From Asanoa ferruginea (GTDB taxonomy: Bacteria; Actinomycetota; Actinomycetes; Mycobacteriales; Micromonosporaceae): a stretch of DNA of 64,000 nucleotides. The position numbers and the translations under genes were made by a program. The notes under the pieces are model-generated. The model saw only the letters and a program-made list of their open reading frames with translations. It was not told where the DNA came from and did no database searches. The stretch spans positions 248,001 through 312,000 of the forward strand of contig NZ_QUMQ01000001.1 in NCBI RefSeq assembly GCF_003387075.1. Reading direction: 5' to 3'. This document shows positions 27,975 through 38,294 of the stretch, one piece after another. How positions within the stretch are numbered: position 1 is the stretch's first letter; every line of letters begins with the position of its first letter.

Positions 27975-30578
27975 TCATGACGGCAACGCCTCCAAAGCCG
28001 CGCCGATCCGCGCGAGGTCGGCCTCGGCGGTGGCCAGCCGTTCCTTGATCTTGTTGACCACCGGTTCGGGCGCCTTGCCGACGAAGGCCTCGTTGCCGAG
28101 CTTGGCCCGGCACTGGGTGGCTTCCTTCTCGGCGGCCGCGCGGTCCTTCTCCAGGCGGGCCCGCTCGGCGGCGATGTCGATCACGCCGCGGGTGTCGAGC
28201 GCGACCCGCACGCCGCCGGCGACCGACAGCGTCGCGGAGGCGGTGAAGTCGGCGCCGGACTCGTCGAGCCGGACCAGCGACCGGATCAGTCCCTCGTGCG
28301 GTGCGACCACACCGAGGCCGTCGAGGCGGGCGGCCACCCGCTGCGCGGGACGCAGGCCCTGGTCGGAGCGGAACCGGCGGATCTCGGTGACCACCCGCTG
28401 GAGCGCGTCGATCTCGGCCTCGGCGGCGTCGTCGACCAGCGCCTTGTCGAGCTGCGGCCAGGCCGCACGGGCCACCGTGCCCTCGCCGTTGAGCGCGATC
28501 CACAGCTTGTCGGTGACGAACGGGATCACCGGGTGGAGCAGCCGCAGCAACTGGTCGAGCACGTGACCGAGCACCCGCCGGGTCGCGTCGGCGGCGGGAC
28601 CGCCGGCGGACAGCACGGGCTTGCTCAGCTCGACATACCAGTCGCAGACGTCGTCCCACGCGAAGTGGTAGAGCACGTCGCAGGCCTTGGCGAACTCGAA
28701 CCGCTCGAACAGCTCGTCGACCTCGTCGACCACGTGCTGGAGCCGCGACAGGATCCAGCTGTCGACAGTGGACGGCTCGGCCGGCAGCGCGCCCTCGACG
28801 TGTGCGCCGTTCATCAGCGCGAACCGGGTGGCGTTCCAGAGCTTGTTGCAGAAGTTGCGGGAGCCCTGGCACCACTCCTCGCTGACCGGCACGTCCTGGC
28901 CGGGGTTGGCGCCGCGGGCCAGGGTGAACCGGGTCGCGTCGGCGCCGAAGCGGTCCATCCAGTCGAGCGGGTCGACCACGTTGCCGAACGACTTCGACAT
29001 CTTCTTGCCGTGCTCGTCGCGGACCATGCCGTGCAGCGCGATCACGTCGAACGGCTGCTTGCCGTCCATCGCGTAGAGGCCGAACATCATCATCCGGGCG
29101 ACCCAGAAGAACAGGATGTCGTAGCCGGTGACCAGCACGCTGGTCGGGTAGAAGCGCTGGAGGTCGGGGGTCTGCTCGGGCCAGCCGAGAGTGGAGAACG
29201 GCCACAGGCCACTGGAGAACCAGGTGTCGAGAACGTCGGTGTCCTGCTCCCAGCCCTCGCCCGGCGGCTCCTCGTCGGGGCCGACACAGCGCACCGCGCC
29301 GTCGGGGCCATACCAGACCGGGATGCGGTGCCCCCACCACAGCTGGCGCGAGATGCACCAGTCGTGCATGTTGTCGACCCAGGCGAAGTAGCGCTTCGAC
29401 ATGTCTTCCGGGTCGATCCGGACCCGGCCGTCGCGCACCGCGTCGCCGGCCGCCTTGGCCAGCGGGCCGGTGTTGACGAACCACTGCAACGACAGCCGCG
29501 GCTCGACCGTGGTGCGGCACCGTGAGCAGTGCCCGACGGCGTGCACGTAGGGCCGCTTCTCGGCGACGATCAGCCCCTGCTCGCGCAGCGCCGCGACGAC
29601 CGCCGGGCGCGCCTCGAACCGGTCCAGGCCCTCGAACGGGCCGGGCGTGGTGATCACGCCCCGCTCGTCCATCATCGTGATGCTGGGCAGGTTGTGCCGC
29701 TGCCCGATCTCGAAGTCGTTGGGGTCGTGGGCCGGGGTCACCTTGACCGCGCCGGTGCCGAACGCCGGGTCGACGTGCTCGTCGCCGACGATCGGGATGC
29801 GCCGCCCGGTCAGCGGCAGCTCGACCTCGGTGCCGATCAGGTGCTTGTAGCGCTCGTCGTCGGGATGCACCGCCACCGCGGTGTCGCCGAGCATCGTCTC
29901 CGCGCGGGTGGTGGCGACGACGATCTCGTCGCTGTAGCGGATCGAGACCAGCTCGCCCTCGTCGTCGGAGTGCACGACCTCGATGTCGCTGAGCGCGGTG
30001 AGGCAGCGGGGGCACCAGTTGATGATGCGGTTGGCGCGGTAGATCAGGCCGTCGTCGAACAGCTTCTTGAACATGGTCTGCACGGCCCGGGACAGGCCCT
30101 CGTCCATGGTGAACCGCTCGCGGCTCCAGTCGACCGAGTCGCCGAGCCGGCGCATCTGGCCGAGGATCGCGCCGCCGGACTCGGCCTTCCACTGCCAGAC
30201 CCGCTCGACGAACGCCTCGCGGCCCAGGTCGTGACGGGACAGGCCCTCAGTGCCGAGTTGGCGCTCGACGAGGTTCTGGGTGGCGATGCCGGCGTGGTCC
30301 ATGCCCGGCAGCCACAGGGCCTCGTAGCCCTGCATGCGCCGGCGGCGTACCAGAGCGTCCATCAGGGTGTGCTCGAAAGCGTGGCCCATGTGCAGCGAGC
30401 CGGTGACGTTGGGCGGCGGGATCACGATCGTGAACGGCGGCTTGTCACTGGACACGTCGGCGGTGAAGACGCCGTCGGATACCCACGCCTCGTAGCGCCG
30501 ACTCTCTACGTCTGCCGGCGTGTATTGCGCCGGTAGGGTCGGTGTGGCGAGCTCACGGGTCTCCGGTGTCTGGGTCAC
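27975..30578 (-). CDS. valS: Valine-tRNA ligase
   Basis: An 867-aa class I synthetase. [18 protein letters not shown] holds the HMGH form of [14 protein letters not shown] is the KMSKS loop, and [17 protein letters not shown] is typical of ValRS. A C-terminal coiled coil ([34 protein letters not shown], given in parts) that contacts tRNA is present. Length is normal. Upstream of folC; divergent from the 224-aa membrane protein gene, with a 70-bp promoter region between. Confidence 0.97.
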   Translation of the reverse strand: MTQTPETRELATPTLPAQYTPADVESRRYEAWVSDGVFTADVSSDKPPFTIVIPPPNVTGSLHMGHAFEHTLMDALVRRRRMQGYEALWLPGMDHAGIATQNLVERQLGTEGLSRHDLGREAFVERVWQWKAESGGAILGQMRRLGDSVDWSRERFTMDEGLSRAVQTMFKKLFDDGLIYRANRIINWCPRCLTALSDIEVVHSDDEGELVSIRYSDEIVVATTRAETMLGDTAVAVHPDDERYKHLIGTEVELPLTGRRIPIVGDEHVDPAFGTGAVKVTPAHDPNDFEIGQRHNLPSITMMDERGVITTPGPFEGLDRFEARPAVVAALREQGLIVAEKRPYVHAVGHCSRCRTTVEPRLSLQWFVNTGPLAKAAGDAVRDGRVRIDPEDMSKRYFAWVDNMHDWCISRQLWWGHRIPVWYGPDGAVRCVGPDEEPPGEGWEQDTDVLDTWFSSGLWPFSTLGWPEQTPDLQRFYPTSVLVTGYDILFFWVARMMMFGLYAMDGKQPFDVIALHGMVRDEHGKKMSKSFGNVVDPLDWMDRFGADATRFTLARGANPGQDVPVSEEWCQGSRNFCNKLWNATRFALMNGAHVEGALPAEPSTVDSWILSRLQHVVDEVDELFERFEFAKACDVLYHFAWDDVCDWYVELSKPVLSAGGPAADATRRVLGHVLDQLLRLLHPVIPFVTDKLWIALNGEGTVARAAWPQLDKALVDDAAEAEIDALQRVVTEIRRFRSDQGLRPAQRVAARLDGLGVVAPHEGLIRSLVRLDESGADFTASATLSVAGGVRVALDTRGVIDIAAERARLEKDRAAAEKEATQCRAKLGNEAFVGKAPEPVVNKIKERLATAEADLARIGAALEALPS

Positions 30579-30648
30579 CCGTGAAGTCTACGGAGCGTTC
30601 CGGGCGACCCCGCATGCGACCACCGGCCGTTCCGTTACGGTGGCGAGC

Positions 30649-31323
30649 ATGTCGAACGACCGTATTTCCGCCGCCGAACCGGGCGAGCCGATCGACGTCA
30701 CACCCCCCGTGTGGGCGGCGTCGCCGGACGCGCCGGAGGACGACGGCCCCCGCCCACCGATGTCCAGCCGCCGCAAGATCGTGCTCGGCTCGGTGGCCGT
30801 GGTGGTCCTGGCGGGGGTTCTCGGTGTCGGCATCTGGGGCGCCGGGATCATCTCCCAGCAGGACACGACGATGTCGACGCCGGTGAAGGCCGCCGGCCTG
30901 ACGAAGGACAACTCGTCGGAGGCCGAGGCGACGGCGGAAGACCTCCGGGCGGCCTTCGCCGCCGGCATCGACCTGAAATCCAGCGTGGGCGCGGTTTACA
31001 CGGATCCGGCGGGTGCCAACCGCAGCGTCCTCTTCTTCGGGGGTACGGCGTTGCTGTGGTCGCCGGCCAAGGACCTCGACACGTTGTTCCGGCTGATGGG
31101 CGACGAGTCCGGTGAGGTCTCCGGTGTGCACGAGGTGGACGCCGGCGCCCTCGGTGGCGTGATGAAGTGCGGCACGACGCCGGTCGACGACGGCGGCACC
31201 ATGGCGGTGTGCGGCTGGGCCGACCACGGCGCGACCGGGATGGCGCTGTTCCCGTCACGTTCCCCGGAAGAGGCCGGCACGCTGATGCGCGAAATGCGGG
31301 GCGCGGTCCAGACCCGCGACTAA
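30649..31323 (+). CDS. Single-pass membrane protein, paralogue of the first gene in the window
   Basis: A 224-aa protein with an acidic proline-rich N-terminus, one hydrophobic helix at about residues 45-67 (IVLGSVAVVVLAGVLGVGIWGAG) and an outer domain. Its final part, CGTTPVDDGGTMAVCGWADHG, carries two cysteines and the C-x-W-x-D-x-G pattern also found at the C-terminus of the partial gene at 3-929, which suggests a disulphide-bonded shared domain. The ATG at 30649 is preferred; a GTG 9 bp upstream is possible. Function unknown. It is convergent with the methyltransferase gene; the 138-bp gap contains the short dyad GGCCGCG-AC-CGCGGCC. Confidence 0.8.
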   Translation: MSNDRISAAEPGEPIDVTPPVWAASPDAPEDDGPRPPMSSRRKIVLGSVAVVVLAGVLGVGIWGAGIISQQDTTMSTPVKAAGLTKDNSSEAEATAEDLRAAFAAGIDLKSSVGAVYTDPAGANRSVLFFGGTALLWSPAKDLDTLFRLMGDESGEVSGVHEVDAGALGGVMKCGTTPVDDGGTMAVCGWADHGATGMALFPSRSPEEAGTLMREMRGAVQTRD

Positions 31324-31461
31324 CGCGGCGCCGTCACGACCGGTCACCGGCGGACCATCCGCCTGGCGGGACCCGCCACCGCTGACGTTGGCCGCGACCG
31401 CGGCCGGGCGCCACAGACGTGAGCCCGGCCGTCACCGGGCGGCGGCGACGTGGGCCAACCC

Positions 31462-32274
31462 TCAGGCCGCCGCGCCGTGGGCGAGCACTGCCGATGTGGG
31501 CAACCCCAGCGACCCGTCTCTGCCCAGGAACGGCGCGGTCAGCCGGTCGAACTCGACCCGGATCCGCGCCTTCGTCGCGGCGTCCTGGCGGGCCAGCATC
31601 GTTCCGGCGGCGCCGATGCCGTTGGCCGGCCCGTTCCACCAGGCCTCGCGGTCGGTGCGGTGGGTCCAGCCGACCACGGCGCCGCCGGCATCGGCGAAGC
31701 CGGCCTGCCGCAGGAGGTCGGTCAGGCCGTCGACGGAACGCGGGAAATCCAGGGCGGCGTCGACCCGTGGCAGGTCCGTCGGCCGCACGGCGCCGGCCGC
31801 GGCGAAGGCGTCCGGCCACACCTGCTGCGCGGGCGGCGCCGGATGCGGCCAGATCGTCACCGCGACCCGGCCACCCGGACGGACCACCCGCCGCAGCGCA
31901 CGCAACGCGGCCAGCGGATCACCCACATGGTTGACGACGAAGTTCGCCACCGCCGCGTCGAAGGCCTGCGCCGCGAACGGCAGCGCGGGAAGCGCAGCCA
32001 GGCCGAGGCCGGCGGTGGGCACGCGGCGGCGGGCCAGGGAAAGCATGCTCGGTTCCGCGTCTACGGCCACCACGCACGCGCCGCGCTCAGCGGCCAGCGC
32101 GGCGACCGTGCCGGTGCCGGTGCCGACGTCGAGCGCCAGAGCACCGGCCACGATCCCGGCGGCGTCCAGCAGGGATTCGACCGGCCCGGCGCACAAGGCG
32201 GCCAGGGTGTCGCGGTAAGCGGTCGCGCGCCCGGACCACTGCGCGCGCTCGTGCGCGTCGAAGCCCGCGCTCAA
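31462..32274 (-). CDS. SAM-dependent methyltransferase (class I, UbiE-like)
   Basis: A 270-aa protein with motif I ALDVGTGTGTVAALAAERG, an acidic post-strand-2 residue (CVVAVDAEPSML), motif IV DAAVANFVVNHVGDP and motif VI LRRVVRPGGRVAVTIW. No ATG or GTG is available in a good position. The likely start is TTG at 32274, where TTGA overlaps the TGA of the nitrilase gene, so translation is coupled. The target is unknown; UbiE-like enzymes act on small molecules. Confidence 0.8.
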   Translation of the reverse strand: MSAGFDAHERAQWSGRATAYRDTLAALCAGPVESLLDAAGIVAGALALDVGTGTGTVAALAAERGACVVAVDAEPSMLSLARRRVPTAGLGLAALPALPFAAQAFDAAVANFVVNHVGDPLAALRALRRVVRPGGRVAVTIWPHPAPPAQQVWPDAFAAAGAVRPTDLPRVDAALDFPRSVDGLTDLLRQAGFADAGGAVVGWTHRTDREAWWNGPANGIGAAGTMLARQDAATKARIRVEFDRLTAPFLGRDGSLGLPTSAVLAHGAAA

Positions 32275-33080
32275 GCGACGTCGAACGGCCGGCTGTGTGC
32301 CAGGGACGGCAACTCCCGGCGGATCGTCGCCAGCCGGGTCAGGTCGAGGTCGGCGACGATCACCGTCACCTCGTCGGGTGCCTGGGCGACCACGGTGCCC
32401 CACGGGTCGATGATCATTGAGCGGCCGAAGCAGCTGCGGCCCGGCTCGTGGTCGCCGATCTGGCCCGCCGCGATCACGTAGCACTGGTTTTCGATCGCCC
32501 TTGCCCGGAGCAGGACCTCCCAGTGGTCGCGCCCCGTGTGCAGCATGAACGCCGCCGGGACCACGAGCACCTGGGCAGCGCTGTCCTTCGCGAGGGACCG
32601 GTAGAGCTCCGGGAAACGCAGGTCGTAGCAGATCGTCAGGCCGAACGGGACGCCCTCGACGGTGGCGACCGACGTCGTGGTGCCGGGTGCGATCGTCGCG
32701 GACTCCAGGTAGGACACCTTGCCGGGGATCTCCACGTCGTAGAGGTGGATCTTCCGGTAAGTGGCCGCCAGGGCGCCGGTGCGGTCGAACACCAGCGAGG
32801 TGTTGTAGGAGTGCTCCGGCGACGGGCCGATCTCGTGGAACGAGCCCGCGTGCACCCACATGCCCAGGTCGCGGGCGGCGGCGGCGAAGAAGGAGCCGTA
32901 TTCACCGTCGACCGGCTCGGGGGCCGGCGTGCCCTCGGCGGGGCCGAGGTAGTCGGTGTATTCGGGCAGCACGGCGACGTCGGCGCCCTGGGCGGCGGCC
33001 CGCTCCAGCAGGGAGCGGGCGACCTTCAGGTTGTCGGCGCGGTTGTCGCGCGCGTTGAGCTGGCAGACCGCGACGCGCAT
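32271..33080 (-). CDS. Carbon-nitrogen hydrolase (nitrilase superfamily)
   Basis: A 269-aa amidase-type enzyme. The Glu-Lys-Cys triad is visible: E40 in AVLPEYTDYLGP, K110 in YRKIHLYDVE and C151 in LTICYDLRFPE. The context is that of Nit/deaminated-glutathione amidase-like proteins; because actinobacteria use mycothiol, the natural substrate is uncertain. It lies 5 bp downstream of clpX and is coupled to the following methyltransferase gene, so all three may be co-transcribed. Confidence 0.9.
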   Translation of the reverse strand: MRVAVCQLNARDNRADNLKVARSLLERAAAQGADVAVLPEYTDYLGPAEGTPAPEPVDGEYGSFFAAAARDLGMWVHAGSFHEIGPSPEHSYNTSLVFDRTGALAATYRKIHLYDVEIPGKVSYLESATIAPGTTTSVATVEGVPFGLTICYDLRFPELYRSLAKDSAAQVLVVPAAFMLHTGRDHWEVLLRARAIENQCYVIAAGQIGDHEPGRSCFGRSMIIDPWGTVVAQAPDEVTVIVADLDLTRLATIRRELPSLAHSRPFDVA

Positions 33081-33085
33081 CGCGG

Positions 33086-34375
<1,290 letters not shown>

Positions 34376-34535
34376 CTACGTTCTCCCTGCGCTCATCGGC
34401 CGCGGCGGACCGCCTCCGGGGTGTGTGCAAACTCGACGTTACCCGCTGGGGGCGTTATCTCCGACCCCCAATATGGGTGTGTCAGGGACCAGCCAGTGTT
34501 GTCGAACCTGGCCGATCCCCGACACTACGCCTATT

Positions 34536-35198
34536 TCAGCCCGCTGCGGCAGCCGCGAGCAGGCCCTTCTTGCGGCTGGTGAGGATCGTGTCGACCAGCC
34601 CGTATTCGCGGGCCTCTTCGGCCGTCATGATCTTGTCGCGATCGACGTCCTTGGAAACCGTCTCGCGCGGCCGCCCGGAGTGCCGGGAGATGATCTCCTC
34701 CATCTGCGACCGCATGCGCAGGATCTCGCGCGCCTGGATCTCGATGTCGGAGCCCTGGCCGTAGCCGCCCTCGGTGGCCGGCTGGTGGATGATGATCCGC
34801 GAGTTGGGCAGCGCCATCCGCTTGCCCGGCGTGCCGGCGCCCAGCAGGACGGCGGCGGCCGACGCGGCCTGACCCAGGCAGACCGTCTGGATGTCAGGAC
34901 GGACGTATTGCATGGTGTCGTAGATCGCCGTCATGGCCGTGAACGAGCCACCGGGCGAGTTGATGTACATGATGATGTCGCGGTCGGGGTCGGTGCCCTC
35001 CAGCGTCAACAGCTGTGCCATCACGTCGTTGGCCGACGCGTCGTCGACCTGGACGCCGAGGAAGATGATCCGGTCCTCGAACAGCTTGTTGTAGGGGTTC
35101 GACTCCTTGATGCCGTAGGACGTGCGCTCGACGAACGAGGGCAGCACGTAACGGTTGTGCACCGGAGCGAACTGCGGAGGCAGAGTCAGATCGGTCAT
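34536..35198 (-). CDS. clpP2: ATP-dependent Clp protease proteolytic subunit 2
   Basis: A 220-aa serine protease subunit. Catalytic S113 lies in LGQAASAAA, H138 in IIIHQPA, and the Asp in KDVDRDK. Actinobacteria build a mixed ClpP1P2 tetradecamer; order in the operon (second) and the N-terminus (PSFVERTSYGIKESNPYNKL) identify this as ClpP2. Start ATG 35198 has AGGAGG a few bases upstream and lies 11 bp after clpP1. Confidence 0.95.
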   Translation of the reverse strand: MTDLTLPPQFAPVHNRYVLPSFVERTSYGIKESNPYNKLFEDRIIFLGVQVDDASANDVMAQLLTLEGTDPDRDIIMYINSPGGSFTAMTAIYDTMQYVRPDIQTVCLGQAASAAAVLLGAGTPGKRMALPNSRIIIHQPATEGGYGQGSDIEIQAREILRMRSQMEEIISRHSGRPRETVSKDVDRDKIMTAEEAREYGLVDTILTSRKKGLLAAAAAG

Positions 35199-35209
35199 GG
35201 TTGGCCTCC

Positions 35210-35851
35210 TCAGCCCAGAGTCCCGGCGCCTTCCGGAACCTGTGCGGCTCCGGTGATCACCTTGTCGATGAATCCGTAGTCCTTGGCCTCCTGGGCCGTG
35301 AACCAACGGTCACGGTCGGAGTCGGCCTCGATCTGGTCCTGGGTCTGGCCGGTGTGGTGCGCGACCCGATCCTGGAACATCCGCTTCGTGTAAAGCATCT
35401 GCTCCGCCTGGATCGCGATGTCGGACGCCGTGCCACCCATGCCGCCGGACGGCTGGTGCATCATGATCCGCGCGTGCGGCAGGGCGTAGCGCTTGCCCTT
35501 GGTGCCGGCGCAGAGCAGGAGCTGACCCATCGACGCGGCCATGCCCATCGCGACGGTGGAGACGTCGTTGTCGATGAACTGCATGGTGTCGTAGATCGCC
35601 ATGCCGGAGTAGACCGAGCCACCGGGCGAGTTGATCCACAGGTTGATGTCGCGGCCCGGGTCTTCCGCGGCCAGCAGCAGCAGCTGCGCGCAGATGCGGT
35701 TGGCCACCTGGTCGGTAACCTCACTGCCGAGGAAGATGATGCGTTCCTTGAGCAGCCGGTTGTAGACCGAGTCGTCGAGCCCGCCGGCGAGGTTGTCGCC
35801 GCGAGCCTCGTGCGCCCGGATGGGCGTCGCTGGGATATGCAGATCGGTCAT
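35210..35851 (-). CDS. clpP1: ATP-dependent Clp protease proteolytic subunit 1
   Basis: A 213-aa ClpP with S107 in [10 protein letters not shown]132 in IMMHQPSGG and the Asp in SDRDRW. It is the first gene of the clpP1-clpP2 operon and forms the mixed protease with ClpP2. A ClgR-type operator lies 77-94 bp upstream of the ATG at 35851, which suggests induction by the ClgR stress regulator, as shown in Streptomyces and Corynebacterium. Confidence 0.95.
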   Translation of the reverse strand: MTDLHIPATPIRAHEARGDNLAGGLDDSVYNRLLKERIIFLGSEVTDQVANRICAQLLLLAAEDPGRDINLWINSPGGSVYSGMAIYDTMQFIDNDVSTVAMGMAASMGQLLLCAGTKGKRYALPHARIMMHQPSGGMGGTASDIAIQAEQMLYTKRMFQDRVAHHTGQTQDQIEADSDRDRWFTAQEAKDYGFIDKVITGAAQVPEGAGTLG

Positions 35852-35927
35852 GGCAGCCTCTCGCTCGTTTCCGTACTACGCCCGACATTAACCGGTGCCC
35901 GAGGCGCTGACTTCCCGCAGCGGACGG

Positions 35928-35945
35928 TGTTCGCTCAGAGCGCAG
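35928..35945. promoter_or_regulatory. ClgR-type operator upstream of clpP1
   Basis: TGTTCGCTCAGAGCGCAG fits the ClgR consensus as I recall it (WNNWCGCYNANRGCGWWS) at 17 of 18 positions; the single miss is C for W at position 16. It lies in the 102-bp gap between tig and clpP1, upstream of clpP1. ClgR itself is not in this window. Confidence 0.75.
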
Positions 35946-35953
35946 GGCGGGGC

Positions 35954-37288
35954 TCAGTGGTTGTGTTCGGTGACCTCGCGCACCGCGTCGAGGCTGATCT
36001 GGTTGCCGGCCGAGTCGCTGATCTTGACCCGCTCCATCACCAGGGTGAGCGCCTTGCCCCGGCGCACGTCGCCGAAGACCGCCCCGGCGGCACCCGACCG
36101 GACGAGCTGGTCGTAGTACTGCTGCGGCTGCATCCCGGCGCGCTGGGCGCGGTGCATGATCTCGTGACCGAACTCGTCGTCGGAGACCTGCACGTCTTCG
36201 GCGTCGGCCAGGGTGTCGAGCACGAGCTGGATCTTGACGCCCTCGGTGGCCGCGTCGGTCAGCTCGGTGTCGATCTGCTCCTCGGTCTTCTCCTCGGCCG
36301 CGAGGTATTCCTCGAAGGAGGCGCCGATGCGCTCGAGCTGGTCGGCCATCGCCTGCTTGCGGTGCTCGACCTCCTCCTTCACCACGCCCTCGGGCGCCGG
36401 CACGTCAGCGGCCTCGACGACCTGCTGGAGCGCCTTGTCGCGCGCGGCGTAGATCTGCTCGACCTGCTTGGCCTGGGTGACCCGCTTGCGGAGGTCTTCG
36501 CGCAGCTCGTCGAGGGTGTCGAACTCGCTGGCGAGCTGGGCGAACTCGTCGTCGAGCTCGGGCAGCTGCTTCTCCTTGACGGTGCGCACGGTGACCGCCA
36601 CGTCGGCGTCACGGCCGGCGAAGTCACCGCCCACCAGCTGCGTGCTGAAGGAGGTCTCGGCGCCGGCCGACAGGCCGACCAGCACCTCGTCGAGCCCGGG
36701 CAGCAACTGCTTGCTGCCGACCTCGTGGGAGATGTTGGTGGCGGAACCGCCCGGCACCTCTTCGCCGTCGACGGTCGCCTTCATGTCGATCTGGACGTAG
36801 TCGCCGTCCTGCGCGGCCCGCTCGACGGTCTTGAGCGTGGCGAACCGCTCGCGGAGCGCCTTGACCTGGTCGTCGATCTCGTTGTCGCCGATCGCCAGCT
36901 CGTCGACCGTGACCTCGATGGTCGACAGGTCGGGCAGGTTGAGCTCCGGACGGACGTCGATCTCCGCGGTGAACTTCAGCGGCTCGCCGTCACCGAACTC
37001 GGTGATCTCCACCTCGGGGCGGCCGAGCGTCTTCACCTCGTGCTCGCGGACGGCGGCGACGATGTTCTCCGGGATCGCCTCCTGCACGGCCTCGTTGAGC
37101 ACGGCGCCGCGGCCGACCCGCTGGTCGATGACCGCGGACGGCACCTTGCCCTTGCGGAAACCGGGCACCGTGACCGACTGGGCGATTTCCCGGTACGCCT
37201 TGCGCAGGCTCGGCTCGAGCTCGACAAACGGCACCTCGATGGCGAGCCGCACCCGGGTCGGGCTCAGGGTCTCGACGGTGCTCTTCAC
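35954..37288 (-). CDS. tig: Trigger factor
   Basis: A 444-aa ribosome-associated chaperone and prolyl isomerase. The ribosome-binding signature is VPGFRKGKVP near residue 45, the PPIase domain follows (QDGDYVQIDMKATVDGEE; LPGLDEVLVGL), and the C-terminal helical domain ends with a His-rich EHNH. GTG 37288 has GAGGAG about 8 bp upstream. The order tRNA-Pro, tig, clpP1, clpP2, clpX is conserved in actinobacteria. Confidence 0.96.
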   Translation of the reverse strand: MKSTVETLSPTRVRLAIEVPFVELEPSLRKAYREIAQSVTVPGFRKGKVPSAVIDQRVGRGAVLNEAVQEAIPENIVAAVREHEVKTLGRPEVEITEFGDGEPLKFTAEIDVRPELNLPDLSTIEVTVDELAIGDNEIDDQVKALRERFATLKTVERAAQDGDYVQIDMKATVDGEEVPGGSATNISHEVGSKQLLPGLDEVLVGLSAGAETSFSTQLVGGDFAGRDADVAVTVRTVKEKQLPELDDEFAQLASEFDTLDELREDLRKRVTQAKQVEQIYAARDKALQQVVEAADVPAPEGVVKEEVEHRKQAMADQLERIGASFEEYLAAEEKTEEQIDTELTDAATEGVKIQLVLDTLADAEDVQVSDDEFGHEIMHRAQRAGMQPQQYYDQLVRSGAAGAVFGDVRRGKALTLVMERVKISDSAGNQISLDAVREVTEHNH

Positions 37289-37373
37289 AGGCGTACTCCT
37301 CGGAATGTCTCTTGGACTGATCAGCCCATCGAGTGTAGGCGCGCGGCAGTTGACACCGCCGCGGCGGTCACAG

Positions 37374-37447
37374 TCGGGGTGGCGGGATTTGAACCCACGG
37401 CCCCTCGCTCCCAAAGCGAGTGCGCTACCAAGCTGCGCCACACCCCG
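37374..37447 (-). tRNA. tRNA-Pro (TGG)
   Basis: A complete 74-nt cloverleaf on the minus strand. The acceptor stem is CGGGGTG/CACCCCG with discriminator A, the D arm GCGCAGCTTGGTAGCGC, the anticodon stem CTCGC/GCGAG with loop TTTGGGA (anticodon TGG), and the T loop GGGTTCAAATCCC is canonical. CCA is not encoded. It lies 85 bp upstream of tig in the same orientation. Confidence 0.97.
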
Positions 37448-37636
37448 TGGCGAACCGAAGTCTATGCGGTAGCGGCGCACCCGCCGCGCCCGGCGTCCCT
37501 TTCCCGCACGGTGGGTGACGGATAAACCAGACAAACCCGATTGCGCGGGTACGGCGACAGGTCCGTTTACCGACCGGGGGCCTTACCGGCGGACGGTACG
37601 ATGCGCGCGAATACGTGCCGGAAGGGAGGCGGGGCC

Positions 37637-38293
37637 ATGCGCATTCTGCTCGTCGAAGACGATCTGCGGGTGGCGTCCGTCATGAAGTCGATGCTGGTCC
37701 GCCGGGGTTACCAGGTCGAGCACGCCGCCACCGCCCGGGCCGCGGTCGAGGCCGCACCCTGTGACCTGGTGCTGCTCGACCTCAGCCTGCCCGACGGCGA
37801 CGGCATCGACGTGTGCCGCGCGTTGCGCACCCGCGACGACAACCTCGCGATCATCGCCGTGACCGCCCGCTCCGACGAGCGCGACAAGGTCAACGGCTTC
37901 CGGGTCGGCGCCGACGACTACGTGGTCAAGCCGTTCTCGATGGCCGAGTTGCAACTGCGCATCGAGGCGCTGCTGCGCCGGGCCGCCCGCGGCGTCGCCG
38001 CCCGGCAGACCCGCGAGATCGGCCCGCTGCGGATCGACTTCACCGCCCGCGAGGTCAGCGTCGACGCCAAGCCGGTCGCGCTGACCCGCAAGGAGTTCGA
38101 CATCCTGGCCTCGCTGGCCCGCCAGCCCGGTGTCGCGGTCACCCGCGAGCGGATCCTGCTCGACGTCTGGCAGACCACCTGGTCCGGCCGGCACACGCTG
38201 GAGGTGCACATCGCCTCCCTGCGGGCCAAGCTCGGCCAGCCCGACCTGGTCCGCACCGTGCGCGGGGTGGGCTACCGGCTCCAGGCCGAGTGA
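37637..38293 (+). CDS. Two-component response regulator, OmpR/PhoB family
   Basis: A 218-aa regulator. The receiver domain (residues 1-115) has the acidic pair in LLVEDD, the phospho-Asp in LVLLDLSLPDGDGID and the Lys in DDYVVKPFSM. A winged-helix domain follows (LTRKEFDILASLARQPGVAVTRERILLDVW; VHIASLRAKLGQPDLVRTVRGVGYRL). The ATG at 37637 has GGGAGG 7 bp upstream. It is 1 bp ahead of the sensor kinase gene. The neighbouring TAXI receptor gene suggests that the pair senses a TRAP-type substrate. Confidence 0.94.
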   Translation: MRILLVEDDLRVASVMKSMLVRRGYQVEHAATARAAVEAAPCDLVLLDLSLPDGDGIDVCRALRTRDDNLAIIAVTARSDERDKVNGFRVGADDYVVKPFSMAELQLRIEALLRRAARGVAARQTREIGPLRIDFTAREVSVDAKPVALTRKEFDILASLARQPGVAVTRERILLDVWQTTWSGRHTLEVHIASLRAKLGQPDLVRTVRGVGYRLQAE

Positions 38294-38294
38294 C

